This document shows, piece by piece, positions 15,672-23,585 of a DNA stretch of 23,903 nt (the stretch's first letter is position 1; every line of letters starts with the position of its first letter). The notes beneath the pieces are model-generated. The model made no database searches. It was given only the letters and a program-made list of their open reading frames with translations, and was not told the origin of the DNA. The position numbers and the translations under genes are program-made. Location of the stretch: assembly GCA_047971925.1 (NCBI GenBank), contig JBKEAC010000160.1:1-23903 (forward strand). Direction: 5' to 3'. This DNA is from JBKEDC01 sp047971925. GTDB lineage: Bacteria; Bacteroidota; Bacteroidia; Bacteroidales; Prolixibacteraceae.

Positions 15672-17231
15672 ATGAACATGATGAAACACTTTTTAAAATT
15701 CTCAGCTCTTGCCGCTCTGGCGATTGTATTTGTGCAATGTGCAGAAGATAAAGGTAAAAAAGGGGCTATTCTTGCCTACAATGATTTCAAACACCATGTA
15801 GATTTCTTTAATGAAATGGAAGATGAAAACATTGCTCAAGCGATTCCAAACGATAGTGCTTGGAATTGGATGGAAAATAACATTCCGCTTTTTGAATGCC
15901 CTCAGAAGAACTTCCAAGAAATGTATTATTTCCGTTGGTGGAGCTACCGAAAGCACATTAAAGAAACTCCTGCCGGCTGGGGAATTACCGAGTTCTTGGT
16001 CGATCGTCCTTATGCCGATAAATGGAACCTGATTGCTTGTGCCATTGGACATCACACCATGGAAGGGCGTTGGCTGCACGATGCGCAATATGTGGAAGGA
16101 AACTTGCTCACTTGGTTGCGTGGAAATGAAGGAAAGCCCATGAGTAAATTGCATAAATTCAGCAGCTGGACTGCCTTCGCCTTGTTGCAAACTTATTTTG
16201 TGAATGGCAATAAAGATTACTTAGTTAACATGCTGCCCGACTTGCTTTGGGAATACAAAACATGGGAAGACGAAAAACGATTGCCCAATGGATTATTTTG
16301 GCAAGAAGATGTGAGAGATGGCATGGAAGAACAAATTAGTGGCGGAAGAAAAGTGAAAAACATTCGACCAACCATCAACAGTTATATGTATGGGAATGCA
16401 ATGGCTATTGCTCAAATTGCAAAACTTGCTGGCGATGAGGCTACGGCTAATCTGTTTGCCGCTAAAGCCGACACGCTGAAAGCTTTTGTGAATGACTCTA
16501 TTTGGAATGATGAAGCTAAATTCTTCGAAACAATTCAAGAAAAAACAGGAACTTTTGCCCAAGTGAGGGAAGCAATTGGTTTTATTCCTTGGTACTTTAA
16601 TATCCCCGATGATTCGAAAAATGAAGCTTGGGATCAAATTAATCTTACCGATGGTTTCAATGCTCCCTATGGATTAACTACTGCCGAGCGTGCTCACCCT
16701 GAATTTAGAAGTCATGGCTGCTGCCGTTGCGAATGGGACGGTCCAATTTGGCCTTTTGCTAGCTCGCAAACTTTAGTGGCTCTCGCAAACTTGCTGAACG
16801 ACTATAAACCACAATCTTTCGCAAACGATAGCACTTATTTCTCTCAAATGGAAAAATATGTGGAATCGCAATATCATCGCGGTCGTCCTTATGTTGGAGA
16901 ATATCAGGATGAAGTAACTGGATACTGGTTGAAAGGCGACCAAGAAAGAAGTCGATACTACAACCATTCTACTTTCAACGATTTGATGATTTCTGGATTG
17001 ATTGGGCTTCGAGCGCAAGAGGGTAATCAATTTGTTGTTAATCCGCTTATCCCCGATGGAAAATGGGATTGGTTCTGCTTAGACCAAGTGAAATATCACG
17101 GAAAAATGCTAACCATTGTTTGGGATAAAACAGGCGAGAAATATGGTAAGGGTGCCGGACTTTATGTGCTTGCCGATGGTAAGGAATTGGCAAGATCGAG
17201 CGATTTATCAAAATTAATTTGTAATCTTTAG
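15672..17231 (+). CDS. (alpha/alpha)6-barrel glycosidase-like lipoprotein (MGH1/GH63-like)
   Basis: This 519-residue protein has an N-terminal hydrophobic leader ending at Cys23 (FVQC). That is an imperfect lipobox, but plausible for this phylum. The body looks like a six-hairpin toroid of the mannosylglycerate-hydrolase-like/GH63 clan. FRWWSYRKH is at 88-95, DVRDGMEEQISGG at 213-225 carries acidic candidates, INSYMYGNAMAIAQIAKLAGD lies in the middle, and CEWDGPIWPFASSQTL is at 353-368. The CCRC cluster (350-353) just before the WDGP loop is unusual for an exported protein. The C-terminus has the beta-sheet tail seen in these enzymes. The start is the first of three close ATGs. It abuts the previous stop and lies 4 nt before the next gene. 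Substrate unknown. Confidence 0.8.
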   Translation: MNMMKHFLKFSALAALAIVFVQCAEDKGKKGAILAYNDFKHHVDFFNEMEDENIAQAIPNDSAWNWMENNIPLFECPQKNFQEMYYFRWWSYRKHIKETPAGWGITEFLVDRPYADKWNLIACAIGHHTMEGRWLHDAQYVEGNLLTWLRGNEGKPMSKLHKFSSWTAFALLQTYFVNGNKDYLVNMLPDLLWEYKTWEDEKRLPNGLFWQEDVRDGMEEQISGGRKVKNIRPTINSYMYGNAMAIAQIAKLAGDEATANLFAAKADTLKAFVNDSIWNDEAKFFETIQEKTGTFAQVREAIGFIPWYFNIPDDSKNEAWDQINLTDGFNAPYGLTTAERAHPEFRSHGCCRCEWDGPIWPFASSQTLVALANLLNDYKPQSFANDSTYFSQMEKYVESQYHRGRPYVGEYQDEVTGYWLKGDQERSRYYNHSTFNDLMISGLIGLRAQEGNQFVVNPLIPDGKWDWFCLDQVKYHGKMLTIVWDKTGEKYGKGAGLYVLADGKELARSSDLSKLICNL

Positions 17232-17235
17232 AAAT

Positions 17236-18336
17236 ATGAAGAAAATTGTAATACTATCTTTCGTTGCTAGCGCCCTTTTTGCGGGCTGTTGCAATTGCGG
17301 AAAATCATCAAATAATGATTTTAAAAGTGGAATCCTTGTTGATGAATTTATCTATGAAACGGCTTCGTATCCGTCGTGCCACTCGGCAACAATTGAAGAG
17401 ACTCCAGAGGGAATGGTGGCTTCTTGGTTTGGTGGTACAAAGGAAAGAAACCCCGATGTGTGCATTTGGGTGAGCCGCCAAGTTGATGGCAAATGGCAAG
17501 AGGGAATTATGGCTGCCGATGGGGTGCAGAACGACACCTTGCGCTATCCAACATGGAACCCAGTGTTATATCAAGTGCCAGGGGCTGAACTTATTCTTTT
17601 CTATAAAGTGGGTCCGTCGCCTTCGGAATGGTGGGGAATGCTGAAACGTTCAACCGATAATGGTAAAACATGGGGTGAGGCTGAACGTTTGCCCGATGGC
17701 TTCTATGGTCCAGTGAAGAATAAACCGATTTTACTTGCCGATGGCACTTTGGCTTGTCCAAGTAGTAAAGAGGGAGTGAGCCCAGGTTGGAAATCTTATT
17801 TCGAATATACCAAAGATTGGGGTAAAACATGGGAGAAAGGCGATGAGCTTAACGATGGAAAGGTTTATCAAGCCATTCAGCCGTCGCTTTTGATTTATCC
17901 CGATGGAAAAATGCAAGTCATTGCCAGAACGCGAATGTCGGTTGTGGCGGGCTGCTGGAGTGAAGATGGTGGTAAAACGTGGGGATTAATGCGCGACATT
18001 GGGCTGCCAAACAACAATTCAGGACTTGATGCGGTGAGTCTTAAAAACGGAACGCAAATGGTGGTTTATAATCATGTGAAAACTCCAATCGGGGCTCCTA
18101 AAGGTCACCGAACTCCGCTCAATGTGGCAACATCGAAAGATGGCAAACATTGGAATGCGGCGTTAATTCTGGAAGATTCCGATATTAGTCAGTATTCTTA
18201 TCCTTCAATCATGCAATCAAGCGATGGGTTGGTGCACATTGTCTATACTTGGAGAAGAGAACGCATTAAACACGTGGTGATCGACCCTGAAAAAATCAAA
18301 GAAACACCTATTGTCTATGAACAATGGCCTGAATAA
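17236..18336 (+). CDS. Sialidase-like (BNR/Asp-box) propeller lipoprotein
   Basis: This 366-residue lipoprotein has lipobox LFAGC (Cys18). Four Asp-box motifs mark a six-bladed propeller: STDNGKTW (139-146), TKDWGKTW (192-199), SEDGGKTW (242-249) and SKDGKHW (300-306). It starts with SCHSATIEETPEGMVASWFG, typical of the BNR_2/sialidase-superfamily group found in plant-glycan loci. The propeller of true sialidases carries three substrate-binding arginines. Candidates exist here, but the triad cannot be confirmed by eye, and a sialic acid substrate would be odd beside a pectate lyase. A role as hydrolase or lyase on uronic-acid or rhamnose-bearing side chains is plausible. Confidence 0.87.
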   Translation: MKKIVILSFVASALFAGCCNCGKSSNNDFKSGILVDEFIYETASYPSCHSATIEETPEGMVASWFGGTKERNPDVCIWVSRQVDGKWQEGIMAADGVQNDTLRYPTWNPVLYQVPGAELILFYKVGPSPSEWWGMLKRSTDNGKTWGEAERLPDGFYGPVKNKPILLADGTLACPSSKEGVSPGWKSYFEYTKDWGKTWEKGDELNDGKVYQAIQPSLLIYPDGKMQVIARTRMSVVAGCWSEDGGKTWGLMRDIGLPNNNSGLDAVSLKNGTQMVVYNHVKTPIGAPKGHRTPLNVATSKDGKHWNAALILEDSDISQYSYPSIMQSSDGLVHIVYTWRRERIKHVVIDPEKIKETPIVYEQWPE

Positions 18337-18345
18337 TCTTTATTA

Positions 18346-18651
18346 ATGAAAAGGCTTCAATCTCTTGGTTTTGTTTTGCTTGCTTTGCCGCTTTTGGCTT
18401 ATCCGTTTGTCATGTTGGCTAATGTGATGAGCTTGGCAGGCGAAAAAACAGCTGTAGATAATTCATTGTTGTGGTGGGCAATGCATGGTTTTGTGTTGCT
18501 CACCTCAAGCTATCCCATCAGCTATGTATGTGGATTTATTTCTGCACGAAAATCAAATTTTAAGTCTTTCAAAGGTATTATTTATCCACTTGCTCACATG
18601 AGTTTAATTGTTTTATTTTTTTACTTGTGGAGCTTTTTTCAAAACAATTAA
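18346..18651 (+). CDS. Small integral membrane protein, unknown function
   Basis: This 101-residue protein was not recognised. It has three hydrophobic stretches (about 5-30, 42-66 and 76-98) that could each span the membrane, with a positively charged loop (RKSNFKSFKG) between the second and third. The N-terminus (MKRLQSLGFVLLALPLLAYPF) begins with positive charges and runs into a membrane helix rather than a cleaved signal. It starts 9 nt after the propeller gene and stops 2 nt before the esterase ATG, so it is clearly part of the operon. It could assist transport or lipoprotein handling, but nothing in the sequence shows this. Confidence 0.75.
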   Translation: MKRLQSLGFVLLALPLLAYPFVMLANVMSLAGEKTAVDNSLLWWAMHGFVLLTSSYPISYVCGFISARKSNFKSFKGIIYPLAHMSLIVLFFYLWSFFQNN

Positions 18652-18653
18652 AG

Positions 18654-20033
18654 ATGATGAATCGAATTCGAATCACCTTGATTTTAGTTTTGTTAGTTCT
18701 AGGTGAACTAATGGCGCAAACGCTTAATTCCGATAATAAATTTCAACGCCCCTTGAGTGAGGTCATTGCTAACATGGAGGCTCGTTTTGGGGTAGCGATT
18801 AAAATCGACACTAAAATCGATAGTCTTGTGCTAAATTATGCCGATTGGCGCATTCGCCCGTGGGATATTAACGAAACCTTTAAGAATGTGCTTTCTCCAT
18901 TCGACTTGGTGGCGTGGCAGGTGAGTGAAAACAGCTATGAGGTGAAAGATTTTCGCTATCATTTGCGCACTGAAAAAGAAGCGGCCGATTTCTTCGCCTT
19001 TCTGTCGGCGCAATACGATAACAAAGATGAGTGGGAGAGTAGAAGAGAAATTTTAAGAGCCGAATTAATCGAGGCTACACGGTTAAATATGGCTCCTGAA
19101 ATGCCTAAATCAAAGCCTATTTTTGCCAAAGAAAAGAAAATTGGCAGCTACACCATTCAAAACTTCGCTCTCGAAACGATGCCTGGTGTCTATGCTTGTG
19201 GAACGATTTACCGTCCGGCGAATATCAAAGGGAAAGTGCCGCTTGTTCTTTGTCCCATGGGGCATTTCTATGGCGGAAGAGCCAATAAAGATTTGCAAGC
19301 ACGATGTGCAGCATTGGCAACAATGGGTGCCGTGGCTGTGCAATGCGATTTGATGGCGTGGGGCGAATCGGAACTCCAATTTAAGGGGCACCATAGCACC
19401 AGTTTGGCAAACACAGTGCATTTAGTGAATAATCAACGAGTGATTGACTTCATGCTTACCTTTAAATATATCGATGCCAATCGGATTGGTGTAACTGGAG
19501 GTTCGGGAGGTGGAAGTCAAACCATCTTGCTTTGTGCAATCGACCCTCGTGTTGCGGTGAGTGTGCCCGTTGTCATGATGTCGGCTATTCACTCGGGTGG
19601 CTGTCCTTGCGAAAGTGGAAATCCTGTTCATTTGTGCGCTGGCGGTACTAACAATGTGGAACTTGCTGCCATGTTTGCTCCAAAACCTCAGCTCATTGTT
19701 TCCGATGGCGGCGATTGGACAAAAAACGTGCCTAATTTAGAATTCCCATTCTTGCAGCGTAGCTATTCTTTCTATAATGCAAGCGAAAAAGTGGAAAATG
19801 TGCATTTAATCAATGAACGTCACGACTATGGAGCAAGCAAACGTGCTGCTATGTATAAATTCATGGCGAAGTACCTCATGCTCGATGATTCGAAGGTGTT
19901 CAACAAGCATGGGGAACTCGATGAATCTTTTTTTACACCCCAAAATGCGGAACAGTTAAAAGTGTTCACCGATGATAAAATGCCCGAAAATGCCATTGAT
20001 TTCCAACAACTACAAAAAATGTTCAACCTTTAA
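18654..20033 (+). CDS. Exported alpha/beta-hydrolase (esterase) with N-terminal STN-like domain
   Basis: This 459-residue secreted protein has a signal peptide of about 22 residues (MNRIRITLILVLLVLGELMA-Q). Residues about 30-98 (from RPLSEVIANMEARFGVAIKI through NETFKNVLSPFDLVAWQV) look like the STN/secretin short domain normally found at the front of TonB-dependent receptors. Residues about 165-412 form an acetyl-xylan-esterase-like alpha/beta-hydrolase with nucleophile Ser284 in GGSGGG, His390 in NERHDYG and an acid probably at Asp351 or Asp354 (VSDGGDW). It probably removes acetyl or methyl esters from pectic glycans. A GTG 27 nt upstream overlaps the membrane protein gene, but ATG 18654 is preferred. 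The domain pairing is unusual. Confidence 0.87.
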   Translation: MMNRIRITLILVLLVLGELMAQTLNSDNKFQRPLSEVIANMEARFGVAIKIDTKIDSLVLNYADWRIRPWDINETFKNVLSPFDLVAWQVSENSYEVKDFRYHLRTEKEAADFFAFLSAQYDNKDEWESRREILRAELIEATRLNMAPEMPKSKPIFAKEKKIGSYTIQNFALETMPGVYACGTIYRPANIKGKVPLVLCPMGHFYGGRANKDLQARCAALATMGAVAVQCDLMAWGESELQFKGHHSTSLANTVHLVNNQRVIDFMLTFKYIDANRIGVTGGSGGGSQTILLCAIDPRVAVSVPVVMMSAIHSGGCPCESGNPVHLCAGGTNNVELAAMFAPKPQLIVSDGGDWTKNVPNLEFPFLQRSYSFYNASEKVENVHLINERHDYGASKRAAMYKFMAKYLMLDDSKVFNKHGELDESFFTPQNAEQLKVFTDDKMPENAIDFQQLQKMFNL

Positions 20034-20052
20034 TAATATCTAAATGAATAGC

Positions 20053-21405
20053 ATGAAACAAACGCTACTGTTGTTATTTGCCTTTTTAGGGTCTTGCGCC
20101 ATTTCTGCAAGTGCTCAACAATTGGCATTCCCTTCTGCCATGGGGCATGGCGCATTTTCGCAAGGCGGAAGAGCTGGTAAGGTGTACCATGTAACTAATT
20201 TGAACGATAGTGGCGCCGGTAGTCTTCGCAATGCCGTTGAGGCTAAAGAACCGCGCACGGTGGTTTTCGATGTGTCGGGAAATATTGAGCTGAAATCAAT
20301 GCTCACCATTGAAAATCCTTACATTACTATTGCCGGACAAACGGCTCCCGATAAAGGAATATGCTTGAAGAATTTCCCGCTTCACATTTTTGGAACTCAC
20401 GATGTGGTTATTCGTTGCTTGCGTGTGCGTCCCGGGATAGCTTCAGGGCTAATTGGTAGCGAAATCGACGGAATTGAAGTGAGAGATAGCAAAAATGTCA
20501 TCATCGACCATTGCTCGATTAGCTGGACAGTCGATGAAGCCCTTAACACATGGCATGGAACCGAAAATATCACCGTGCAATATTCCATGATTACGCAACC
20601 GCTGCACAAATCAATCCACGAAAAAGGTGCGCATGGTTTTGGGGCTTCGCTTGGCGGAAAAAATTGCTCCTATTTATTTAACTTCTTCTCTTCGGCGGTG
20701 GCAAGAAACCCTAGTATCGGAGGAAACCACCTGGAAAATACTGAAAATGTCGATTTCGCAAACAATGTCATCTTCAACTATGTTTATCGCACTTGCGATG
20801 GAAAGCCGCGAAGCATTAACATCATCGGAAACTACTACAAACCCGGTCCTGCTACAACAGAAGTGGTGAAAAATAGAATCGTGAAAGTTGATAATGCCGA
20901 AAAAGGCTATCACTTCACCTCGCACTGGTTTATTGCCGATAACGTGATTGAAGGAAACAATTTGGTGAATAAAGACAATCTGAAATATGGCGTGCAATAT
21001 GACGAGGGAACTTCACAAGAAAAAAACATCTTGTCAACTCCTTGTCCAACGCCGAACACCAAACATGTTTCTGCCAAGAAAGCTTTGAAAATTGTTCTTA
21101 GCAATGCCGGAGCTATTAAACCGCAACGCGATGCCTATGATAAAAAACTTCTGGCACAAGCCAAAGGGAAAATGCCAATTGAAGGAACTGGCATCATTAA
21201 CACCGTTGAGGAAGCAGGTTCTTGGGAAGATTTATCGAGCTCAAAAAAAGCCCCGCTCGACACCGATGGCGATGGAATGCCCGATGAATGGGAACGCAAA
21301 AAACATTTAAATGAACACGATGCAACCGATGGCGCTACTCTTGCTGCCGATGGTTATTCAAACTTGGAAATCTATTTAAACGCATTAATGTCAGTGCATA
21401 AATAA
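20053..21405 (+). CDS. Pectate lyase, PL1-like parallel beta-helix
   Basis: This 450-residue exported protein has a signal peptide ending SASA-QQ (about 21 residues). The beta-helix starts with AFPSAMGHGAFSQGGRAGKV and VTNLNDSGAGSLRNAV, typical of Bacteroidota PL1 enzymes. ITIAGQTAPDKG, DHCSISWTVDEAL and ARNPSIGG (carrying the likely catalytic Arg) follow. Near the C-terminus, DTDGDGMPDEWE is a calcium-binding loop of thrombospondin-type-3/dockerin-like form, and the last residues resemble the common GYSNLEIYLNAL ending. It cleaves polygalacturonate by calcium-dependent beta-elimination in family members. ATG 20044 is also possible, but ATG 20053 (MKQTLLLL) gives the better leader. It anchors the locus to pectin. 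Confidence 0.9.
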   Translation: MKQTLLLLFAFLGSCAISASAQQLAFPSAMGHGAFSQGGRAGKVYHVTNLNDSGAGSLRNAVEAKEPRTVVFDVSGNIELKSMLTIENPYITIAGQTAPDKGICLKNFPLHIFGTHDVVIRCLRVRPGIASGLIGSEIDGIEVRDSKNVIIDHCSISWTVDEALNTWHGTENITVQYSMITQPLHKSIHEKGAHGFGASLGGKNCSYLFNFFSSAVARNPSIGGNHLENTENVDFANNVIFNYVYRTCDGKPRSINIIGNYYKPGPATTEVVKNRIVKVDNAEKGYHFTSHWFIADNVIEGNNLVNKDNLKYGVQYDEGTSQEKNILSTPCPTPNTKHVSAKKALKIVLSNAGAIKPQRDAYDKKLLAQAKGKMPIEGTGIINTVEEAGSWEDLSSSKKAPLDTDGDGMPDEWERKKHLNEHDATDGATLAADGYSNLEIYLNALMSVHK

Positions 21406-21413
21406 TATAAACA

Positions 21414-22301
21414 ATGAAATTATTATCTTTAAAACTGAGCATCTGCTTGCTCGTGCTTGCCCTTGTGGGAACATCTTTTTCTTGCATGGCAAAGAAAAAG
21501 GAAGGTGAATATAAAATCGGGGTAATCGACCTCATGATTCTTAAACGTCAAAAACTTAGTGCTTTTCCTTTGGCAAATGAAATTGGTGCCGATGGGCTAG
21601 AACTCGACATGGGAGGATTGGGGAAGCGTGCTACTTTCGATAGTAAGCTAATGGTCGATTCGCTTCGCAAGCAATTTATGCAAGCGGCAATCGATAACAA
21701 TCAAGAAATAATTTGTATTGCCATGACGGGATACTACGCTCAATCGATTGCCGAAAAAGAAACAGCTGTGCAGTCGGTGAAAGATTGTATTGATGTGATG
21801 GTTGCCATGAACGTGAAAACCGGATTTTTACCTCTCGGTGTGCAGTGCGATTTGGTGAAATTTCCTGAAAAAAGACCAATTATAGTACAGAGACTTAAAG
21901 AAATTGTTAAATATGCAGAAGAGAAAAATGTTGTAATTGCGGTGGAAACCGCTCTGGATGCGGAAGGAGAACTAAAACTGCTAAAAGATATAGGAAGTGA
22001 AAATATTAAAATTAGTTTTAACATTGCAAGCCCAATTAGAGGAGAGCGAAATTTATACTCCGAATTGAGGACACTAGGAGCTAAGAATATAGCACAAATC
22101 CATGCATCGAATGGCGATGGCGTGTGGTTGCAAAATGATCCGCAGGTGAATATGCCTAAGCTGAAAAAAACACTCGATAAAATGGGGTGGAACGGCTGGC
22201 TAATCGTGGAACGTTCGCGCGATGCCAATGATGTACGAAATGTGAAAGGTAATTTTAGTGCTAATGTGAAATATTTAAAATCAATTTTTCAAACAAATTA
22301 A
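21414..22301 (+). CDS. Xylose-isomerase-like TIM-barrel lipoprotein (sugar isomerase/epimerase family)
   Basis: This 295-residue protein has a leader and lipobox SFSC (Cys24), followed by an AP-endonuclease-2/xylose-isomerase-like TIM barrel. It starts IGVIDLMILKRQ and has LANEIGADGLELDMGG. Candidate metal ligands are Glu178 (AVETAL), Asn203 (SFNIASP, where relatives often have Asp), His230 (QIHASN) and Glu266 (IVERSRD). Family members isomerise or epimerise sugars in the cytoplasm, so an exported form is notable. Exported relatives in Bacteroidota are often linked to 3-keto-sugar chemistry, but this is only a lead. The section from about 21870 to 22105 uses A- and ATA/AGA-type codons unlike the rest of the gene. 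Confidence 0.82.
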   Translation: MKLLSLKLSICLLVLALVGTSFSCMAKKKEGEYKIGVIDLMILKRQKLSAFPLANEIGADGLELDMGGLGKRATFDSKLMVDSLRKQFMQAAIDNNQEIICIAMTGYYAQSIAEKETAVQSVKDCIDVMVAMNVKTGFLPLGVQCDLVKFPEKRPIIVQRLKEIVKYAEEKNVVIAVETALDAEGELKLLKDIGSENIKISFNIASPIRGERNLYSELRTLGAKNIAQIHASNGDGVWLQNDPQVNMPKLKKTLDKMGWNGWLIVERSRDANDVRNVKGNFSANVKYLKSIFQTN

Positions 22302-22303
22302 AA

Positions 22304-23008
22304 ATGAAAAAGTACAGTTTTTTGTCTTTGTTGATGATTATCACAGTTTTGGTTTCTTGCAACACGAAACCAGTAGAAACTCTTTCTGCTTACGCTGAAT
22401 TTGTGGATACTATTTATTGGAAAACAGTTTCTGAAAGAGCTGGTAAAATTGTTGGCGAATTGCAATTGGAAGATTCTGTGAAAGGAAAAGTTCAAGACCT
22501 AGTTGCTGCTCAGTATTACCGTATTAATGGTGTTTACGACACAAACAAAGCTTGTCTTGATTCTCTAGTAGCTGTGGCTGCTGATTCTTTAACTATTGAT
22601 TCTATCAAAGTTGAAACTTCAGCGAAAATCGATGCTATCGTTGCTTGCCAAACAGCAAAAATCGACTCTCTTCAAGCAGGTTACCTTGCTGCTTTGAGCG
22701 CTGTTATCAGCCCTGAGCAAGTTGACGCTGTTAAAGATGGTATGACTTATGGTGTAGCTCCTAAAACTTTCGAAGCTTTCCAACAAATGATCCCTGAGTT
22801 GACTGATGATCAAAAAGCTTTCATCCAAAATTCTTTGAATGAGGCTCGTGAAATCGCTATGACTAAAGGTTCTTCTGAAGAAAAACACAGCGTTTTCGGT
22901 CAATATAAAGGTAAAATCAACAACTTCCTTTCTGAACAAGGTTATGACCTTGCTGCTAAAAGCAAAGAATGGGAAGAAAAACTTAAAGCAGAAGGTGTGC
23001 AATTGTAA
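22304..23008 (+). CDS. DUF3826-family lipoprotein
   Basis: This 234-residue protein has lipobox VLVSC (Cys19). The mature part is mostly helical, with VEAVKDGMTYGV-like (VDAVKDGMTYGVAPKTFEAF), LNEAREIAMTKGSSEEKH and GKYKGKINNYL-like segments (FGQYKGKINNFLSEQGYDL). These match the DUF3826 family seen in Bacteroidota pectin and rhamnogalacturonan loci. The function is unknown. It starts 2 nt after the TIM-barrel gene and is the last gene before the terminator. Its codon use is strikingly uniform (GCT Ala, TCT Ser, GTT Val, CTT/TTG Leu), like highly expressed genes and unlike its neighbours. That suggests a high protein level or a different origin. Confidence 0.85.
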   Translation: MKKYSFLSLLMIITVLVSCNTKPVETLSAYAEFVDTIYWKTVSERAGKIVGELQLEDSVKGKVQDLVAAQYYRINGVYDTNKACLDSLVAVAADSLTIDSIKVETSAKIDAIVACQTAKIDSLQAGYLAALSAVISPEQVDAVKDGMTYGVAPKTFEAFQQMIPELTDDQKAFIQNSLNEAREIAMTKGSSEEKHSVFGQYKGKINNFLSEQGYDLAAKSKEWEEKLKAEGVQL

Positions 23009-23042
23009 TTATTCCACATTATTCTAAATTTACCATTAATGG

Positions 23043-23077
23043 GGGTATTTCAACTTGTTGAAATACCCTTTTTTTTT
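23043..23077 (+). terminator. Rho-independent terminator of the catabolic operon
   Basis: An 11-bp perfect stem (23043-23053 GGGTATTTCAA with 23058-23068 TTGAAATACCC) closes a CTTG loop and runs into nine T residues (23069-23077). It lies 35 nt after the DUF3826 stop and ends the long operon. Confidence 0.92.
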
Positions 23078-23362
23078 GCTCCTTCTTTCCTCCTTTATGA
23101 TTACTGCTCACATTGATTAAACCAGCTCTATGTCGATTAGCCTCCGAAAAAAATAATTTGTCTCTTTGGTTGTTCCGTTCCACTCGCACCGCGTCGACAC
23201 TTCATTAGCCTCACAATTCATTGTGGGGATACAATGCGAAACTAACCAGAGTGCCCTTAGCTACGACACCTTGAAATGCGTGAATATACAATGTGTCGCA
23301 AATGTTCGATTGAATTTTTCCGAATGGCACTTAAACCGCATCGCTATCACGCAAAAATGTTG
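23078..23362. other. Non-coding stretch, nothing recognised
   Basis: Short open frames exist here, but none has a recognisable start region, composition or protein similarity. No tRNA, insertion sequence end or CRISPR repeat was found. Confidence 0.5.
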
Positions 23363-23585
23363 TCGCACCCATCGGCGCTTAGGCTTGGGGTGCTTTGCGT
23401 TCATAGTGCGATGCACTATGCTGCTCTCTTTAAGTCCTGCGGACTTGCTCCCATGCTAAGGTTTGCAAATGTTTCGTGCAACTTGTCGGTTTGCACAGCA
23501 TAAGCCCGATAGGGCTTGAAGATAGTTTCATAGTGCATCGCACTATGTGAACGGACAAGCATCAACAAAGCGCCGACAGGTGCGA
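23363..23585. repeat. 223-bp nested-palindrome element (MITE-like or structured RNA)
   Basis: The ends are inverted copies: 23363-23380 matches the reverse complement of 23568-23585 with only two differences (TCGCACC-nn-TCGGCGCTT). Inside them, CATAGTGC-GAT-GCACTATG (23402-23420) and CATAGTGC-ATC-GCACTATG (23529-23547) are each hairpins and inverted copies of each other. The core has further hairpins: AAGTCC-TGC-GGACTT (23432-23446), GTGCAA / TTGCAC (23476-23496) within ATGCT / AGCAT (23453-23501), and AAGCCC-GATA-GGGCTT (23502-23517). No transposase and no clear target duplication are seen. Confidence 0.75.

Noticed and set aside
17236..18336. Calling this protein a sialidase outright
   Set aside because: The Asp boxes define the fold, not the substrate. 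The arginine triad cannot be confirmed, and the neighbours point to pectic rather than sialylated glycans.
23166..23503. Two overlapping 75-97-codon plus-strand frames
   Set aside because: They run through the palindromic element, have odd Cys/His-rich composition and no recognisable similarity. The hairpins explain the sequence better.
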